Shown piece by piece: positions 8,814 to 18,154 of a DNA stretch of 64,000 bases (the first letter of the stretch is position 1; every line of letters starts with the position of its first letter). The DNA lies in the NCBI GenBank assembly GCA_902599045.1, contig CACKEA010000003.1, positions 124,001 to 188,000 of the forward strand, written 5' to 3'. The notes beneath the pieces were generated by a model. It was not told the DNA's origin, did not search any database, and saw nothing but the letters and a program-made list of their open reading frames with translations. The translations under genes were made by a program, and so were the position numbers. This DNA comes from an uncultured Alphaproteobacteria bacterium (GTDB lineage: Bacteria > Pseudomonadota > Alphaproteobacteria > HIMB59).

Positions 8814-10163
8814 CTAATTCATTTCACCGTTTGATAATAAGTCAGCTAGTAAAAAAGAGAGCTCTAATGATTGATTGACATTTAACCTTGGGTCGCAAAA
8901 AGTATGGTATCTATCCCCTAAATTTTCATCTTTAATATCATCAGGTCCTCCGACACATTCAGTTACATTTAAACCAGTTAATTCTAAGTGTACACCTCCT
9001 GCGACTGTGCCCTCTGATTTATGAATTTCAAAAAAAGATTGAATTTCTTTAAATATATTCTCAGTGGCTCTTGTCTTATAACCTGATTTGCTTGTAGATG
9101 TATTGCCATGCATAGGATCGCATATCCAAGTAAGATTAACTCCAAGTTTATTAATTTCTTTCAATAAATTAGGGAAGTTTGCGTTAATTTTTTCTGCTCC
9201 CATTCTAATAATAAGTGTTAATCTACCGCCTTCGTTTTCAGGGTTAAGTATTTCAATATTTCTTTTTAAATCATCAACCGTTGTGGATGGTCCCACTTTT
9301 AAACCTAGAGGGTTCTTGATACCACTTAAATAATGTATGTGCGCCCCATCAGGATCTCGAGTTCTGTCTCCTACCCACAAAAAATGAGAATTAACATTGT
9401 ACCATTCCCCTGTTGTACTATCTATTCTGGTAAAAGCCTGTTCATAAGGCAAAAGAAGAGCCTCATGACTGGTGTAAAAATCTGTTTCTCTTAGTTCTCT
9501 TGTATTTTTTTCATTTACACCACATGCGTTCATGAATTTAATACTGTCTGCAATTTTTTCAGATAATTCTTTAAATTTTTTTGTTGTGTCAAAATTATCA
9601 GCAAAGTCTAAATTCCATTTATTTAATTGTGTTAAGCTAGCAAAACCACCTTGAGCAAAAGCTCTTAATAAATTTAAAGTTGATGCTGAGTGATTATAAG
9701 CTCTAATCATTCTCTTAGGGTCTGGTTCTCTAGAGGACTCATTAAACTCAAATGAATTGATGATATCTCCTCTATAGCTAGGTAATTTCTGACCATTTTT
9801 TTCTTCAAAATCCGAACTTCTAGGCTTTGCGAATTGACCTCCCATTCTTCCTAATTTAACAACTGGTTTATTAGTTGCAAAAGTTAAAACTACGGACATT
9901 TGTAGAAGTAATTTAAAATTATCTCTAATTGTATTAGGATTTAATTCTTGGAAACTTTCAGCACAGTCACCACCTTGTAGATAAAAAGACTCACCTTTTT
10001 GAACTTGATGGATTTGAGATTTTAAAGATCTAGTCTCGCCAGCAAATATTAAGGGAGGCATAGAAGATAATTCATTTATTACGGAGTCTAATTTGTTTTG
10101 ATCAGCGTAAGCAGGCATTTGCTTAGCTTCAAATTTCTTCCAACTATCTTTGGTCCATTTCAT
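8814..10163 (-). CDS. Class II 3-deoxy-7-phosphoheptulonate (DAHP) synthase
   Basis: This enzyme condenses phosphoenolpyruvate and erythrose 4-phosphate, the first step of the shikimate pathway. The 449-residue protein is of the plant/mycobacterial class II type: the start WTKDSWKKFEAKQMPAY, the metal/PEP segment FYLQGGDCAESF near 77-88, KLGRMGGQFAKPRS near 122-135, and WICDPMHGNT in the C-terminal half are diagnostic. Class I AroF/G/H lacks these. A near-perfect -10 box lies 9 bases ahead of the ATG. The genes downstream on this strand (nicotinate PRTase, gltX, cysS, cimA) follow closely. Confidence 0.95.
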   Translation of the reverse strand: MKWTKDSWKKFEAKQMPAYADQNKLDSVINELSSMPPLIFAGETRSLKSQIHQVQKGESFYLQGGDCAESFQELNPNTIRDNFKLLLQMSVVLTFATNKPVVKLGRMGGQFAKPRSSDFEEKNGQKLPSYRGDIINSFEFNESSREPDPKRMIRAYNHSASTLNLLRAFAQGGFASLTQLNKWNLDFADNFDTTKKFKELSEKIADSIKFMNACGVNEKNTRELRETDFYTSHEALLLPYEQAFTRIDSTTGEWYNVNSHFLWVGDRTRDPDGAHIHYLSGIKNPLGLKVGPSTTVDDLKRNIEILNPENEGGRLTLIIRMGAEKINANFPNLLKEINKLGVNLTWICDPMHGNTSTSKSGYKTRATENIFKEIQSFFEIHKSEGTVAGGVHLELTGLNVTECVGGPDDIKDENLGDRYHTFCDPRLNVNQSLELSFLLADLLSNGEMN

Positions 10164-10172
10164 GAGGCAAAG

Positions 10173-10178
10173 ATTATA
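10173..10178 (-). promoter_or_regulatory. Candidate -10 box ahead of the DAHP synthase gene
   Basis: The minus strand reads TATAAT at 10178-10173, nine bases before the ATG. No good -35 is seen at 16-18 bases, where the best choices are A/T-rich and weak. If used, the message would start within about three bases of the ATG. In such AT-rich DNA a chance match is possible. Confidence 0.4.
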
Positions 10179-10207
10179 TTGTTATATATATCAAATAAAA
10201 GAGATTA

Positions 10208-11479
10208 TTAGATTTTCGATTTAAAAGGCCAAATTTTGGGTAACTTTAGTTTAGGCAATGATGGCTCATAACCTGTGGCATAAAAATTATCAATACTTGA
10301 TTGTTTATTATCTGAGTACTTCAAATTACTATCAGAAACATTAGTTATTCCAATATTGTCAACTATATCAACAGTTGTAATTAGACCGTGATTATCAACG
10401 ATATAATAACATTTATCTAAATTTAAATAATCATATGTACTTTTGCTAATTTGATATGTATTTTTGTTTGAAATCTCTGAAAGTAAAATGACATTTATTG
10501 TGTTTTTAAGCTTGTATTTATCAGAGAGGATATAAGTATCATCGTTCTTAATAAGATCATGAATATGCTTTTTATTATTTAGTTTAATATTTGGAAAAAA
10601 AGTACCTTTTGATAAATAACTCGGGTACTGATATTCATCTATAATATTAGAAAAATAATTATTTTGTTTATTAAAATTATTATTAATTTCTAATACTTGA
10701 TTTGAAAATATGTAACATTTATTAAATCTTAATAAAAATTTAAATATTAATAAAGATATAAATTTTGGAAAAAGGTTATAAAAATTAAAGAAAAGAATAT
10801 TAATATAATAATTATTGTTATTACTAGAATTGTAAATAGACTTTTCATCTAACATATTTAAGCTTAAAAGATTAACAAGTTCAAAACATATACCTAAATA
10901 GGATTTATTTTTAATAGAAATATCTTTAGAATTCTTATTTGTATAAAGTATAGATAAATTAGTTGGAACTTTAATTTTAATAAGATCACTCTCTTGAATT
11001 TTTTTATTAGCAATCTTCTTAACATATTTTTTTATAAGTGATAAATTTTCAGAAAAAAAATGTATTGTACTGTCATTAGGAAAAACAATATTAATTTTTT
11101 TGTATTTTAAATTTGTAAAAATGGATGAGCCGTATTTATGTTTAATATCATTAATATCAAATTTATAAAAGTTTCTGTAATCTGTTGTTTCAATTTTTAT
11201 GTCAGGATTGTTACTTTTAGAGGGGTAACTAATATCATTAATTAGATATAGTATTTGCTCCCCAGTTATGGGCTCTCTAGTAAATAACTTTGATTTATTA
11301 ATAATGCCGTATGTATCTAAAGTTACTGAGTTCAATATTTTTGAATTGCACTTACCCTGAGGTATAAAAATACCCTCAGTGATATTTTTTTTTTCTGAAT
11401 TTAATGAAATTTTATGTTTAAGACCAAAGTGTGCGTCTATAACAGCTGCTAATATTTCATTATCAACTTCAATTTGCAT
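10208..11479 (-). CDS. Unrecognised 423-residue protein between glmS and DAHP synthase
   Basis: I do not recognise this family. The protein is rich in Asn, Ile, Lys and Ser. It begins MQIEVDNEILAAVIDAHFG and has no signal peptide. A strongly hydrophobic, Phe-rich stretch (about residues 225-247, around NILFFNFYNLFPKFISLLIF) could be a membrane segment or buried helix. The C-terminus is Pro/Lys-rich (PSLPKLKLPKIWPFKSK). The segment around GEQILYLINDISYPS is the most ordered-looking part. It lies 17 bases behind glmS on the same strand, so it is probably cotranscribed with glmU-glmS. The frame is intact over 1.27 kb, so it is a real gene, but no role is assigned. Confidence 0.7.
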   Translation of the reverse strand: MQIEVDNEILAAVIDAHFGLKHKISLNSEKKNITEGIFIPQGKCNSKILNSVTLDTYGIINKSKLFTREPITGEQILYLINDISYPSKSNNPDIKIETTDYRNFYKFDINDIKHKYGSSIFTNLKYKKINIVFPNDSTIHFFSENLSLIKKYVKKIANKKIQESDLIKIKVPTNLSILYTNKNSKDISIKNKSYLGICFELVNLLSLNMLDEKSIYNSSNNNNYYINILFFNFYNLFPKFISLLIFKFLLRFNKCYIFSNQVLEINNNFNKQNNYFSNIIDEYQYPSYLSKGTFFPNIKLNNKKHIHDLIKNDDTYILSDKYKLKNTINVILLSEISNKNTYQISKSTYDYLNLDKCYYIVDNHGLITTVDIVDNIGITNVSDSNLKYSDNKQSSIDNFYATGYEPSLPKLKLPKIWPFKSKI

Positions 11480-11496
11480 AATTAATATTTTTTTGA

Positions 11497-13293
11497 TTAT
11501 TCAACAGTAACTGATTTAGCCAAATTCCTAGGTTGATCAATATCAGTACCTTCATTAAGAGCAAAATAGTATGAAATGAGTTGAAGAGGAATAGTATAAA
11601 TGAAAGGTGTGTCAATAAAGTTTTCTTTTGGAAGAATCACATGATGAGTATTTGTTGATTTATCAGAATTATCTACACTCGATAAAATTATAACTTTTCC
11701 ATTTCTTGCAACTATTTCCTCAGCATTAGAAATAGATTTTTCATATAGTTCATTGTCTGGTGATAAACATATAGTTAATGATTTTTTATCAATTAACGCG
11801 ATTGGACCATGTTTCATCTCCCCTCCAGGAAAGCCCTCGCTGTGCATATAAGATATCTCTTTCAATTTTAAAGATCCTTCTAATGCAATAGGATATACAA
11901 TATTCCTACCTATAAAGTAGCACGTATCAGATTGACTCAATTTTATTGAAATTTTTTTTGCGTCAGATGTAAAATCTTTAACTAATTTCTTAAGTTTAGA
12001 GGGTAGTAATTTTAAAATTTTTATATTTTTATTGTAATCTCTAATAGTAATAGCATTAGTCATTTTTCCAATTTCAATAGATAAGTTAGCTAAGCTTAAA
12101 ATTTGACAGGTAAATGCCTTTGTAGAAGCAACACCAACTTCTTTCAAGGCATATGTAGGAATAGTTATATCGGCCTCTCTTACCATGCTACTTTGTAAGG
12201 AATTAGTAATTACTATAGAAGAGTGTTTATTTTTTTTTACATATTTCAAAGCCATCAATGTATCCATAGTTTCTCCAGATTGAGATATAAAAATAAATAA
12301 TATTTTATCTTCTTTATTAATTTTTTTATATCGAAGTTCAGAGGCTAATTCTGATGAAGTATTTAAATTAGTAAATTTATTGAAATAATACTCTCCAACT
12401 AGGCATGCATGATATGCTGTACCACACCCTACAAAAATGATCTTTTTATTTAAAAATAAATTTTTATATTTACTTTCAAAGTCATGAAAGAATTCCTCAG
12501 AATAATTTTTTTGTGTTGTTTTTAAAACATCTGGCTGCTCGTGTATCTCCTTAAGCATGTAATGTTGGTATTTTCCTTTATCATAAGGATTTTGTTTAAT
12601 TTCATTATTTTCAAAAATAATTTTAGCTTTATTTAAGCTCGATATTTTAGACTGTTGTATTTTAATAATATCTCCATCTTTAAGATGGTAAATTTTGTCA
12701 CTATATTCTGTCAAGATTGAGGAGTCTGAACAGATAAAAGATGAGCCTTTGTTATGAGAAAGAGCAATTGGGCTTCCATTTTTTAATAAGTAAAAACAAT
12801 TATTTTTTTTGATAAAAATAACAAAAGCAAAGTTTCCTTTAATCACAGATCTAAAAACTCTTATTGCCTCATCTGGATTTTTGTATTTATTTACCAAATA
12901 TGTAAGAAAATAAAAACTGATTTCAGTATCTGATTGAAGATTTTTTGGAATTTCAACAAACCTATTTTGAATTTTTCTGTAATTTTCAATTATACCATTA
13001 CAAACTAAAGTAAGATCGTCATTTGCAAATGGATGGGCATTATTTTTGTTAACAACGCCGTGTGTTGCCCATCTGGTATGGCCTATGACCCCATAGAAAT
13101 TTTTATCTGATACATTTTGAGATTTATTTTTTAGTGCAGATATTTTTCCAACACTTTTTATTGTTTTAATTCGATCTTTTGAGAATAAAGAAATACCAGC
13201 AGAGTCATATCCTCGATATTCTAACTTTTTTAAAATGTCTATTGAATTATTTTTTAAAGAAGTTGAATTTAAGATACCTACTATGCCACACAT
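11497..13293 (-). CDS. glmS: Glutamine-fructose-6-phosphate aminotransferase
   Basis: GlmS makes glucosamine 6-phosphate from fructose 6-phosphate and glutamine, the entry step to UDP-GlcNAc for peptidoglycan and LPS. The 598-residue protein starts MCGIVGIL with the catalytic Cys2. An N-terminal Ntn glutaminase domain (to about 220, with GHTRWATHG) is followed by two SIS sugar-isomerase domains, and the C-terminus LAKSVTVE is typical. It overlaps the glmU stop by one base, so the two steps are translationally linked. I see no sign of a glmS ribozyme: there is no leader in which it could sit. Confidence 0.98.
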   Translation of the reverse strand: MCGIVGILNSTSLKNNSIDILKKLEYRGYDSAGISLFSKDRIKTIKSVGKISALKNKSQNVSDKNFYGVIGHTRWATHGVVNKNNAHPFANDDLTLVCNGIIENYRKIQNRFVEIPKNLQSDTEISFYFLTYLVNKYKNPDEAIRVFRSVIKGNFAFVIFIKKNNCFYLLKNGSPIALSHNKGSSFICSDSSILTEYSDKIYHLKDGDIIKIQQSKISSLNKAKIIFENNEIKQNPYDKGKYQHYMLKEIHEQPDVLKTTQKNYSEEFFHDFESKYKNLFLNKKIIFVGCGTAYHACLVGEYYFNKFTNLNTSSELASELRYKKINKEDKILFIFISQSGETMDTLMALKYVKKNKHSSIVITNSLQSSMVREADITIPTYALKEVGVASTKAFTCQILSLANLSIEIGKMTNAITIRDYNKNIKILKLLPSKLKKLVKDFTSDAKKISIKLSQSDTCYFIGRNIVYPIALEGSLKLKEISYMHSEGFPGGEMKHGPIALIDKKSLTICLSPDNELYEKSISNAEEIVARNGKVIILSSVDNSDKSTNTHHVILPKENFIDTPFIYTIPLQLISYYFALNEGTDIDQPRNLAKSVTVE

Positions 13294-14573
13294 TATTTAT
13301 TTATGTTGATTTTATTTTTCTGTTTTGATCTTGCGATAGAAAAGTGATTACTTGGTATAGTTTTAGTTATTACAGAGCCTGCTGCGATGTAAGCTTTACT
13401 TCCTATTTTGACTGGGGCAATAATAGTGGTATTTGAACCAATAAATGTACTATCACCTATTTTGCATTTAAGTTTATTTTTTCCATCGTAATTACATGTA
13501 ATAGTACCGGCTCCAATATTACTATTTACTCCTACAGTTGTGTCTCCTATATAGCTTAAGTGATTTACTTTTACCCCTTTGGATAATTTTGATTTCTTAA
13601 TCTCAACAAAATTACCTATTTTTACGTTATCTGCTATGTCTGCTTCGGGTCTTATTCTTGCATAAGGTCCAATAGAACAATTTCTACCTATTGATGAGTT
13701 TTCAATATAGGAGAATGATTTGATAATAGTTTCACTTTTGATATTTACATTTTTTTTAATGACTACATTTGGTTCAATTACTACTCCTGGAGATATGTTT
13801 ACATTACTCTCTATATAAACCGTCTCAGGATGAATAATTCTAACACCACTATCTAATAATTTTTTCTTTATAAAATTTTGAAATTGTATTTCTAATTGGT
13901 TTAATTCTTTTAATGTGTTGGCTCCTGATATCTCATTAGCTTCATTCAAAAATGTACTTATTTTGAGATTTTTGTTTACACAAATATTTACTAAATCTGT
14001 TATATAGAATTCATTCTTAATTTTATTTTTTTTTATTAATTCTAAATTTCTTAAAGCTTTATTTGAAATAAGAAATATACCAGTATTTATTTCATTGATT
14101 GATTTCTCATCTTTTGAACAATCATTTTCTTCGGTAATTTTAATAAATGATTTGTTTTCCCTAATGACCCTTCCGTATCCTTTTGGATTTTCTACATTTT
14201 GTGTGAGAACTGATAAATCGATATTTAACTTTACTCCTTTAGAGAGAAATTTAGAGAGTATCTTATAATCAAAAATAGGTGTGTCAGCTAATGTTAATAA
14301 ATAGAAATCAAATTTTTTGTTATGCTTGTAAAACTGCTTTAAAGCTCCACCTGTGCCATCAATAGGATTTTGAATAAATATATTATTATTAAAATATAGT
14401 TTATTAGCTTTACTTGACACAATAAATGTTTTTTTTACTTGTTTGATTTTTTTGAGTGCATCTATATTAAATTGTATTAACGCTTTACCAGAGATTTCAT
14501 GTAAAAATTTTGGTTTAGATGATTTAAACCTTTTACTTTTTCCAGCAGAAAGAATAATGGCGCAAATATTCAT
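13293..14573 (-). CDS. glmU: Bifunctional N-acetylglucosamine-1-phosphate uridyltransferase / glucosamine-1-phosphate acetyltransferase
   Basis: GlmU acetylates glucosamine 1-phosphate and adds UMP to give UDP-GlcNAc. At 426 residues it is a little shorter than the usual 450-460. The N-terminal nucleotidyltransferase starts with ILSAGKSKRFKSSKPKFLH, a variant of the GxGTRM signature. From about residue 240 a left-handed beta-helix follows, with many hexapeptide repeats such as NVKIGNFVEIKKSKL and SNIGAGTITCNYDG. The acetyltransferase NYDG and the final AGSVIT are present. It is the first gene of the glmU-glmS unit and is divergent from the tsaC-like gene. Confidence 0.96.
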   Translation of the reverse strand: MNICAIILSAGKSKRFKSSKPKFLHEISGKALIQFNIDALKKIKQVKKTFIVSSKANKLYFNNNIFIQNPIDGTGGALKQFYKHNKKFDFYLLTLADTPIFDYKILSKFLSKGVKLNIDLSVLTQNVENPKGYGRVIRENKSFIKITEENDCSKDEKSINEINTGIFLISNKALRNLELIKKNKIKNEFYITDLVNICVNKNLKISTFLNEANEISGANTLKELNQLEIQFQNFIKKKLLDSGVRIIHPETVYIESNVNISPGVVIEPNVVIKKNVNIKSETIIKSFSYIENSSIGRNCSIGPYARIRPEADIADNVKIGNFVEIKKSKLSKGVKVNHLSYIGDTTVGVNSNIGAGTITCNYDGKNKLKCKIGDSTFIGSNTTIIAPVKIGSKAYIAAGSVITKTIPSNHFSIARSKQKNKININK

Positions 14574-14638
14574 AAAGTTGTAAAATAATATTAATTAATC
14601 TTAACAGAATACTAAAAATATATCTAATTATGTAAATT
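14574..14638. promoter_or_regulatory. Divergent promoter region, glmU / tsaC-like
   Basis: This 65-base, almost pure A/T gap must serve both genes. On the minus strand TATTAT (14590-14585) lies 11 bases before the glmU ATG. On the plus strand TTAACA (14601-14606) and TAATTA (14625-14630, 18-base spacing) lie 8 bases before the tsaC-like ATG. Both would give very short leaders. The matches are moderate only. Confidence 0.4.
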
Positions 14639-15577
14639 ATGCCCATAGTAATAAAAAGAGACTTATCAGAGGAACTTACTCGTTTCATAAAGACTAAACT
14701 ACTAAGATATGATTTAGTTGTTTTGCCTACAGAGACTGTATATGGATTAGCTGGTTTAGGAACTAGTGTAAAATCAGCCAAAAAGATTTATTTATTAAAA
14801 AAAAGACCCTTTAATAAAAAACTAATATTTCATTGTTCAAATTTAAAGATGGTTAATAAGTTCTTCAAGTTGAATGATGAAAATTTAATTTTAGGTAAAA
14901 AATTTTGGCCTGGGCCACTGACACTTGTCTTGAAAAGAAGATCGAAAGAAATACCCTTATCATTGACCTTAAATAATGAATGTGCTGTGAGAATTCCTAA
15001 TAATAAATTTACACTTAATTTGATAGATAAATTAGGTAAGCCACTTGTAATGCCGTCTGCAAATAAATTTAAACAATTAAGCCCCATAAATAGTGAAATG
15101 GTTTTTAAACAATTTATTGATACGAATTTATTAATTATTGATGATGGAAAATGTAAAGTTGGTATAGAGTCAACTCTGATCAAAATATCTAACTATAAAC
15201 TTAAAATCATCAGACCGGGACTAATTTCATTAGAGAATATAAAAAAAAATTTACCCTATATGCCTATTAGCAAGAGAGGTAAAAATTTAAATTTCTCTGG
15301 GACTTCAAAAAAACATTATTCTCCCAAGAAAAAAATATATTTAAATGTTAAACAGTTAAAAAAAAAATCAGCTTTTATTAACTTTGGAGTGGATAAAAAA
15401 GGCCAATTCAAAAATTTAAGTAGAATAGGAAACCTTAAAGAAGCAGCCCAAAATCTCTATCATTTTATCTATTTGGCAGATAATAATGATTTGTATGAGA
15501 ACATAAGCATTGCACCTATTCCATATAAAAAAATAGGTTTGGCTATAAATGATAGGTTACTAAGAGCGTCTAAATGA
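14639..15577 (+). CDS. tsaC: L-threonylcarbamoyladenylate synthase (Sua5/YrdC family)
   Basis: This enzyme makes threonylcarbamoyl-AMP from threonine, bicarbonate and ATP for the t6A37 modification of ANN-decoding tRNAs. The YrdC domain (residues about 10-200) has PTETVYGLAG, the KKRP of the KxR motif, WPGPLTLVL, and the PSANK of the SxN motif. At 312 residues the protein also carries the C-terminal Sua5 domain (YSPKKKIYLNV onward), joined by the linker IRPGLIS, so it is the Sua5 rather than the short TsaC form. It overlaps the next gene by four bases (ATGA). Confidence 0.9.
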   Translation: MPIVIKRDLSEELTRFIKTKLLRYDLVVLPTETVYGLAGLGTSVKSAKKIYLLKKRPFNKKLIFHCSNLKMVNKFFKLNDENLILGKKFWPGPLTLVLKRRSKEIPLSLTLNNECAVRIPNNKFTLNLIDKLGKPLVMPSANKFKQLSPINSEMVFKQFIDTNLLIIDDGKCKVGIESTLIKISNYKLKIIRPGLISLENIKKNLPYMPISKRGKNLNFSGTSKKHYSPKKKIYLNVKQLKKKSAFINFGVDKKGQFKNLSRIGNLKEAAQNLYHFIYLADNNDLYENISIAPIPYKKIGLAINDRLLRASK

Positions 15578-16839
15578 AATTTCCAATAAAAACTATTAAA
15601 AGAAATAATCAAATTGTTGCCTTGCCTAAAAATACATCGGAAGTATCAAAACTAGTAAAATTTGCTAAGAAAATTAAATATCATATTTTACCCATTGGTG
15701 GGGAAACAAATAGGGTCGATGGAACAAAACCACAATTTGAGAAAACAATTTTAATAGATTTTAAAAAAATGAATCGTATTGAAGAAGTAGATATAAATAA
15801 TTTTATAATAACTGCTCAAGGTGGTACTTTGTTAAAAACCATACAAAAGTCTGCAAATAGTAAGAAACTACTATTTCCTGTTAATATTGCTCCAAATGAT
15901 AAATGCACAATTGGGGGAAATATTTCGACTAATGTTGGAGGACTTCAAACTCTAAGGTATGGAAACATAGAAGATCATGTAAATGGTCTAGAAGTAGTTC
16001 TAAGTGATGGAACAATTTTAAATTTTTTAAATAAACTAAAAAAAGATAATTTTGGACCTAAATTATGGAAATTATTTTGTGGTTCTGAGGGTGTATTTGG
16101 AATTATTACAAGAGCAAGCTTAAAGTTAATTCCTAAAAAAGATTATAAATCTACCTATTTAATTCAAATTAATAGTCTAAATAAATCTATTCGATTATTA
16201 AAATATTTAAGAAATAGGTATTTTGATAATCTGACAAGTTTTGAAATAATCTTTCCACTACCGAGTTCTTTATTGTTTAATGAGAATAAAAATAATTATA
16301 ATTTAATTATAGAAATACAATCAAATGATAATAAAAATTATAAAAATGAATTAAAAAAATATTTTAGTTCAATGAATTTAGTCATTAATAAGAGAGAGGA
16401 TAATAAAGCAAAATCATGGATATGGAAAAAAAGAGAAATATTAGTTTACAATCAAATAAAATATAATTTTACAGAAAAATTTGACATTTCCTTACCTTTA
16501 GACAAGTGGTCAATATTTATAAATAAAATAAACAAATTTACCAAAAATAATAAAGAGTTCACACCTTACTTTTTTGGGCATTTAGGTGATGGTAATTTAC
16601 ATTGTAATTTCAAAGTTAATCCCTTAACAAAAAAAAACTGTTCTAATTTATCAAAATTTATTTACGAACTAACAATAAAAAATCAAGGAAGTGTTGCTGC
16701 AGAACATGGACTTGGTTTAAAAAAGAATAATCTTTTAAAAAAATATAAACCAAATAAAAATTACATATTTTTAAAAAAATTAAAGAAACATTTGGATCCT
16801 GATTTTAAATTAGGAAAAAATAAGCTATTTAAAGCTTAA
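15574..16839 (+). CDS. FAD-binding 2-hydroxyacid dehydrogenase (GlcD / D-2-hydroxyglutarate dehydrogenase type)
   Basis: A 421-residue FAD-linked oxidase of the VAO/PCMH family. The FAD-binding part has LPIGGETNRVDG and GGNISTNVGG (about residues 108-117). The C-terminal substrate domain has the metal-binding FGHLGDGNLHCNF and AAEHGLGLKKN. Relatives oxidise D-lactate, glycolate or D-2-hydroxyglutarate and pass electrons to the quinone pool or ETF; the substrate here cannot be told. It overlaps the tsaC-like gene by 4 bases and runs tail to tail into puuB, overlapping it by 15 bases. Confidence 0.85.
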   Translation: MKFPIKTIKRNNQIVALPKNTSEVSKLVKFAKKIKYHILPIGGETNRVDGTKPQFEKTILIDFKKMNRIEEVDINNFIITAQGGTLLKTIQKSANSKKLLFPVNIAPNDKCTIGGNISTNVGGLQTLRYGNIEDHVNGLEVVLSDGTILNFLNKLKKDNFGPKLWKLFCGSEGVFGIITRASLKLIPKKDYKSTYLIQINSLNKSIRLLKYLRNRYFDNLTSFEIIFPLPSSLLFNENKNNYNLIIEIQSNDNKNYKNELKKYFSSMNLVINKREDNKAKSWIWKKREILVYNQIKYNFTEKFDISLPLDKWSIFINKINKFTKNNKEFTPYFFGHLGDGNLHCNFKVNPLTKKNCSNLSKFIYELTIKNQGSVAAEHGLGLKKNNLLKKYKPNKNYIFLKKLKKHLDPDFKLGKNKLFKA

Positions 16840-18123
16840 ATGGTCTTTTAATTTAAAATAGCTCATCGCTAAAACTAGCAAAGGTTTATCTATGACTCCA
16901 AATCCTAGAAAATTTTTATGTTTAAATTTTTCAAATAAACCCATATTGTTGTTTTGATTAGAGATAACTTCGGCAAGCATTTTTCCAACCATAGTTGTTA
17001 TAGCTAAACCATGACCTGAATACCCTTGAGCAAAAAAGATATTATTATCAATACTTCCAATGTGAGGAAACCTATTTACAGTTATAGCAACATGTCCACT
17101 CCAAGTACACCAAGCTTTAAATTTTTCTAATCCAGGTAAGATTTTTCTAATACTTTTTTTTAAAGATAGTTCTAAATTAATTGGATCTATATTTGAGTAG
17201 CTTACACCTCCACCAAAAATCAAATTATTATTCGAGTCTAATCTAAAATAATTTAATACAAATAACATATCACCAACTGTTATAGGTTTTCGAAAATACT
17301 TATCTAATTCTTTTTTTGGAATTTGTGTAAATGCAGATACATAAGTTTTGACAGGCATTATCTTTCTTCTTAAACTCTTATTCAAGTCACCAATATAAGC
17401 ATTACAACAGATTATTAACTTATCTGCTTTTATATTAATATTTTTTTCAGTATTTATTGTTACTTTATTTTGAGAGTTATATGAGATCACTCCTGTATCT
17501 TCAAATATTTTACAATTTTTATTTTTTAATAGCTCTTTTGCTAATCCTAAACAATAGTTTAGAGGATGAATTTGGCCACATTCTGAGTCATACATTGCAG
17601 ATTTATAGTATGGACTCTCAAAATACTGCTCCATTTGAGATTTAGAGAGATATGTCGCTGACTCATAATTGTATTCGGTTTGCAACTGGTCAACATATTT
17701 TTTTAGTTCTTCGTCATGAGATTTATTGACTGAAGCTTGTATATAACCTTCAATTAAATCACACTGTATATTTAAATCTTTAATATTTTTTTTTACTTCT
17801 CTAACGGCCTCTAATGTGAATTGCCATAATGTCTTAATTTCCTCTTGCGTATGTTTTTGACCAGAATAATTTTCACCTGAATAACTATGTAATAACTGTC
17901 CACCATTTCTTCCAGATGCCCCCCAACCTACTTTATTTTTTTCTAAAATGACTATATTCAAACTAGGGTTAATCTTAGATAAATACAATGCTGAAGAAAT
18001 CCCTGATAATCCTGCGCCAATGATACAAACATCACATTGTAAGCTCTCATTTAATTTGTTAGTATTGATATTGAATGATTTTGTTCTTACATAATAATTA
18101 TCTGAGTAATCCATCAGATACAT
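16825..18123 (-). CDS. puuB: FAD-dependent gamma-glutamylputrescine oxidoreductase-like protein
   Basis: A DAO-family flavoenzyme with the Rossmann motif VCIIGAGLSGISSALYL near the N-terminus, then WGASGRNGGQ, and the C-terminal FAD motif FFAQGYSGHGLA. PuuB oxidises gamma-glutamylputrescine to the aldehyde with hydrogen peroxide as by-product. The divergent neighbour is a PuuA-type ligase, which supports this substrate. I prefer the ATG at 18123: a TAAAAT box lies nine bases ahead of it. The next ATG (18114) would give MDYSDNYY, a typical family start, and a TTG lies at 18132, so the start is uncertain by a few codons. Confidence 0.82.
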   Translation of the reverse strand: MYLMDYSDNYYVRTKSFNINTNKLNESLQCDVCIIGAGLSGISSALYLSKINPSLNIVILEKNKVGWGASGRNGGQLLHSYSGENYSGQKHTQEEIKTLWQFTLEAVREVKKNIKDLNIQCDLIEGYIQASVNKSHDEELKKYVDQLQTEYNYESATYLSKSQMEQYFESPYYKSAMYDSECGQIHPLNYCLGLAKELLKNKNCKIFEDTGVISYNSQNKVTINTEKNINIKADKLIICCNAYIGDLNKSLRRKIMPVKTYVSAFTQIPKKELDKYFRKPITVGDMLFVLNYFRLDSNNNLIFGGGVSYSNIDPINLELSLKKSIRKILPGLEKFKAWCTWSGHVAITVNRFPHIGSIDNNIFFAQGYSGHGLAITTMVGKMLAEVISNQNNNMGLFEKFKHKNFLGFGVIDKPLLVLAMSYFKLKDHLSFK

Positions 18124-18132
18124 AAGTATCAA

Positions 18133-18138
18133 ATTTTA
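18133..18138 (-). promoter_or_regulatory. Candidate -10 box of puuB
   Basis: TAAAAT on the minus strand, nine bases before the ATG at 18123. The divergent gap to puuA is only 31 bases, so the two promoters must overlap or lie within the neighbouring coding sequence. No convincing -35 is seen. Confidence 0.3.
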
Positions 18139-18154
18139 AAGGTTAGTTATAGCT

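Noticed and set aside
13280-13310. glmS ribozyme or riboswitch
   Set aside because: glmS begins inside the glmU stop codon, with no leader that could hold one; the class is also typical of Firmicutes.
14533-14781. 82-residue open frame on the minus strand across the glmU/tsaC gap
   Set aside because: It overlaps the starts of two well-supported genes and has no protein features.
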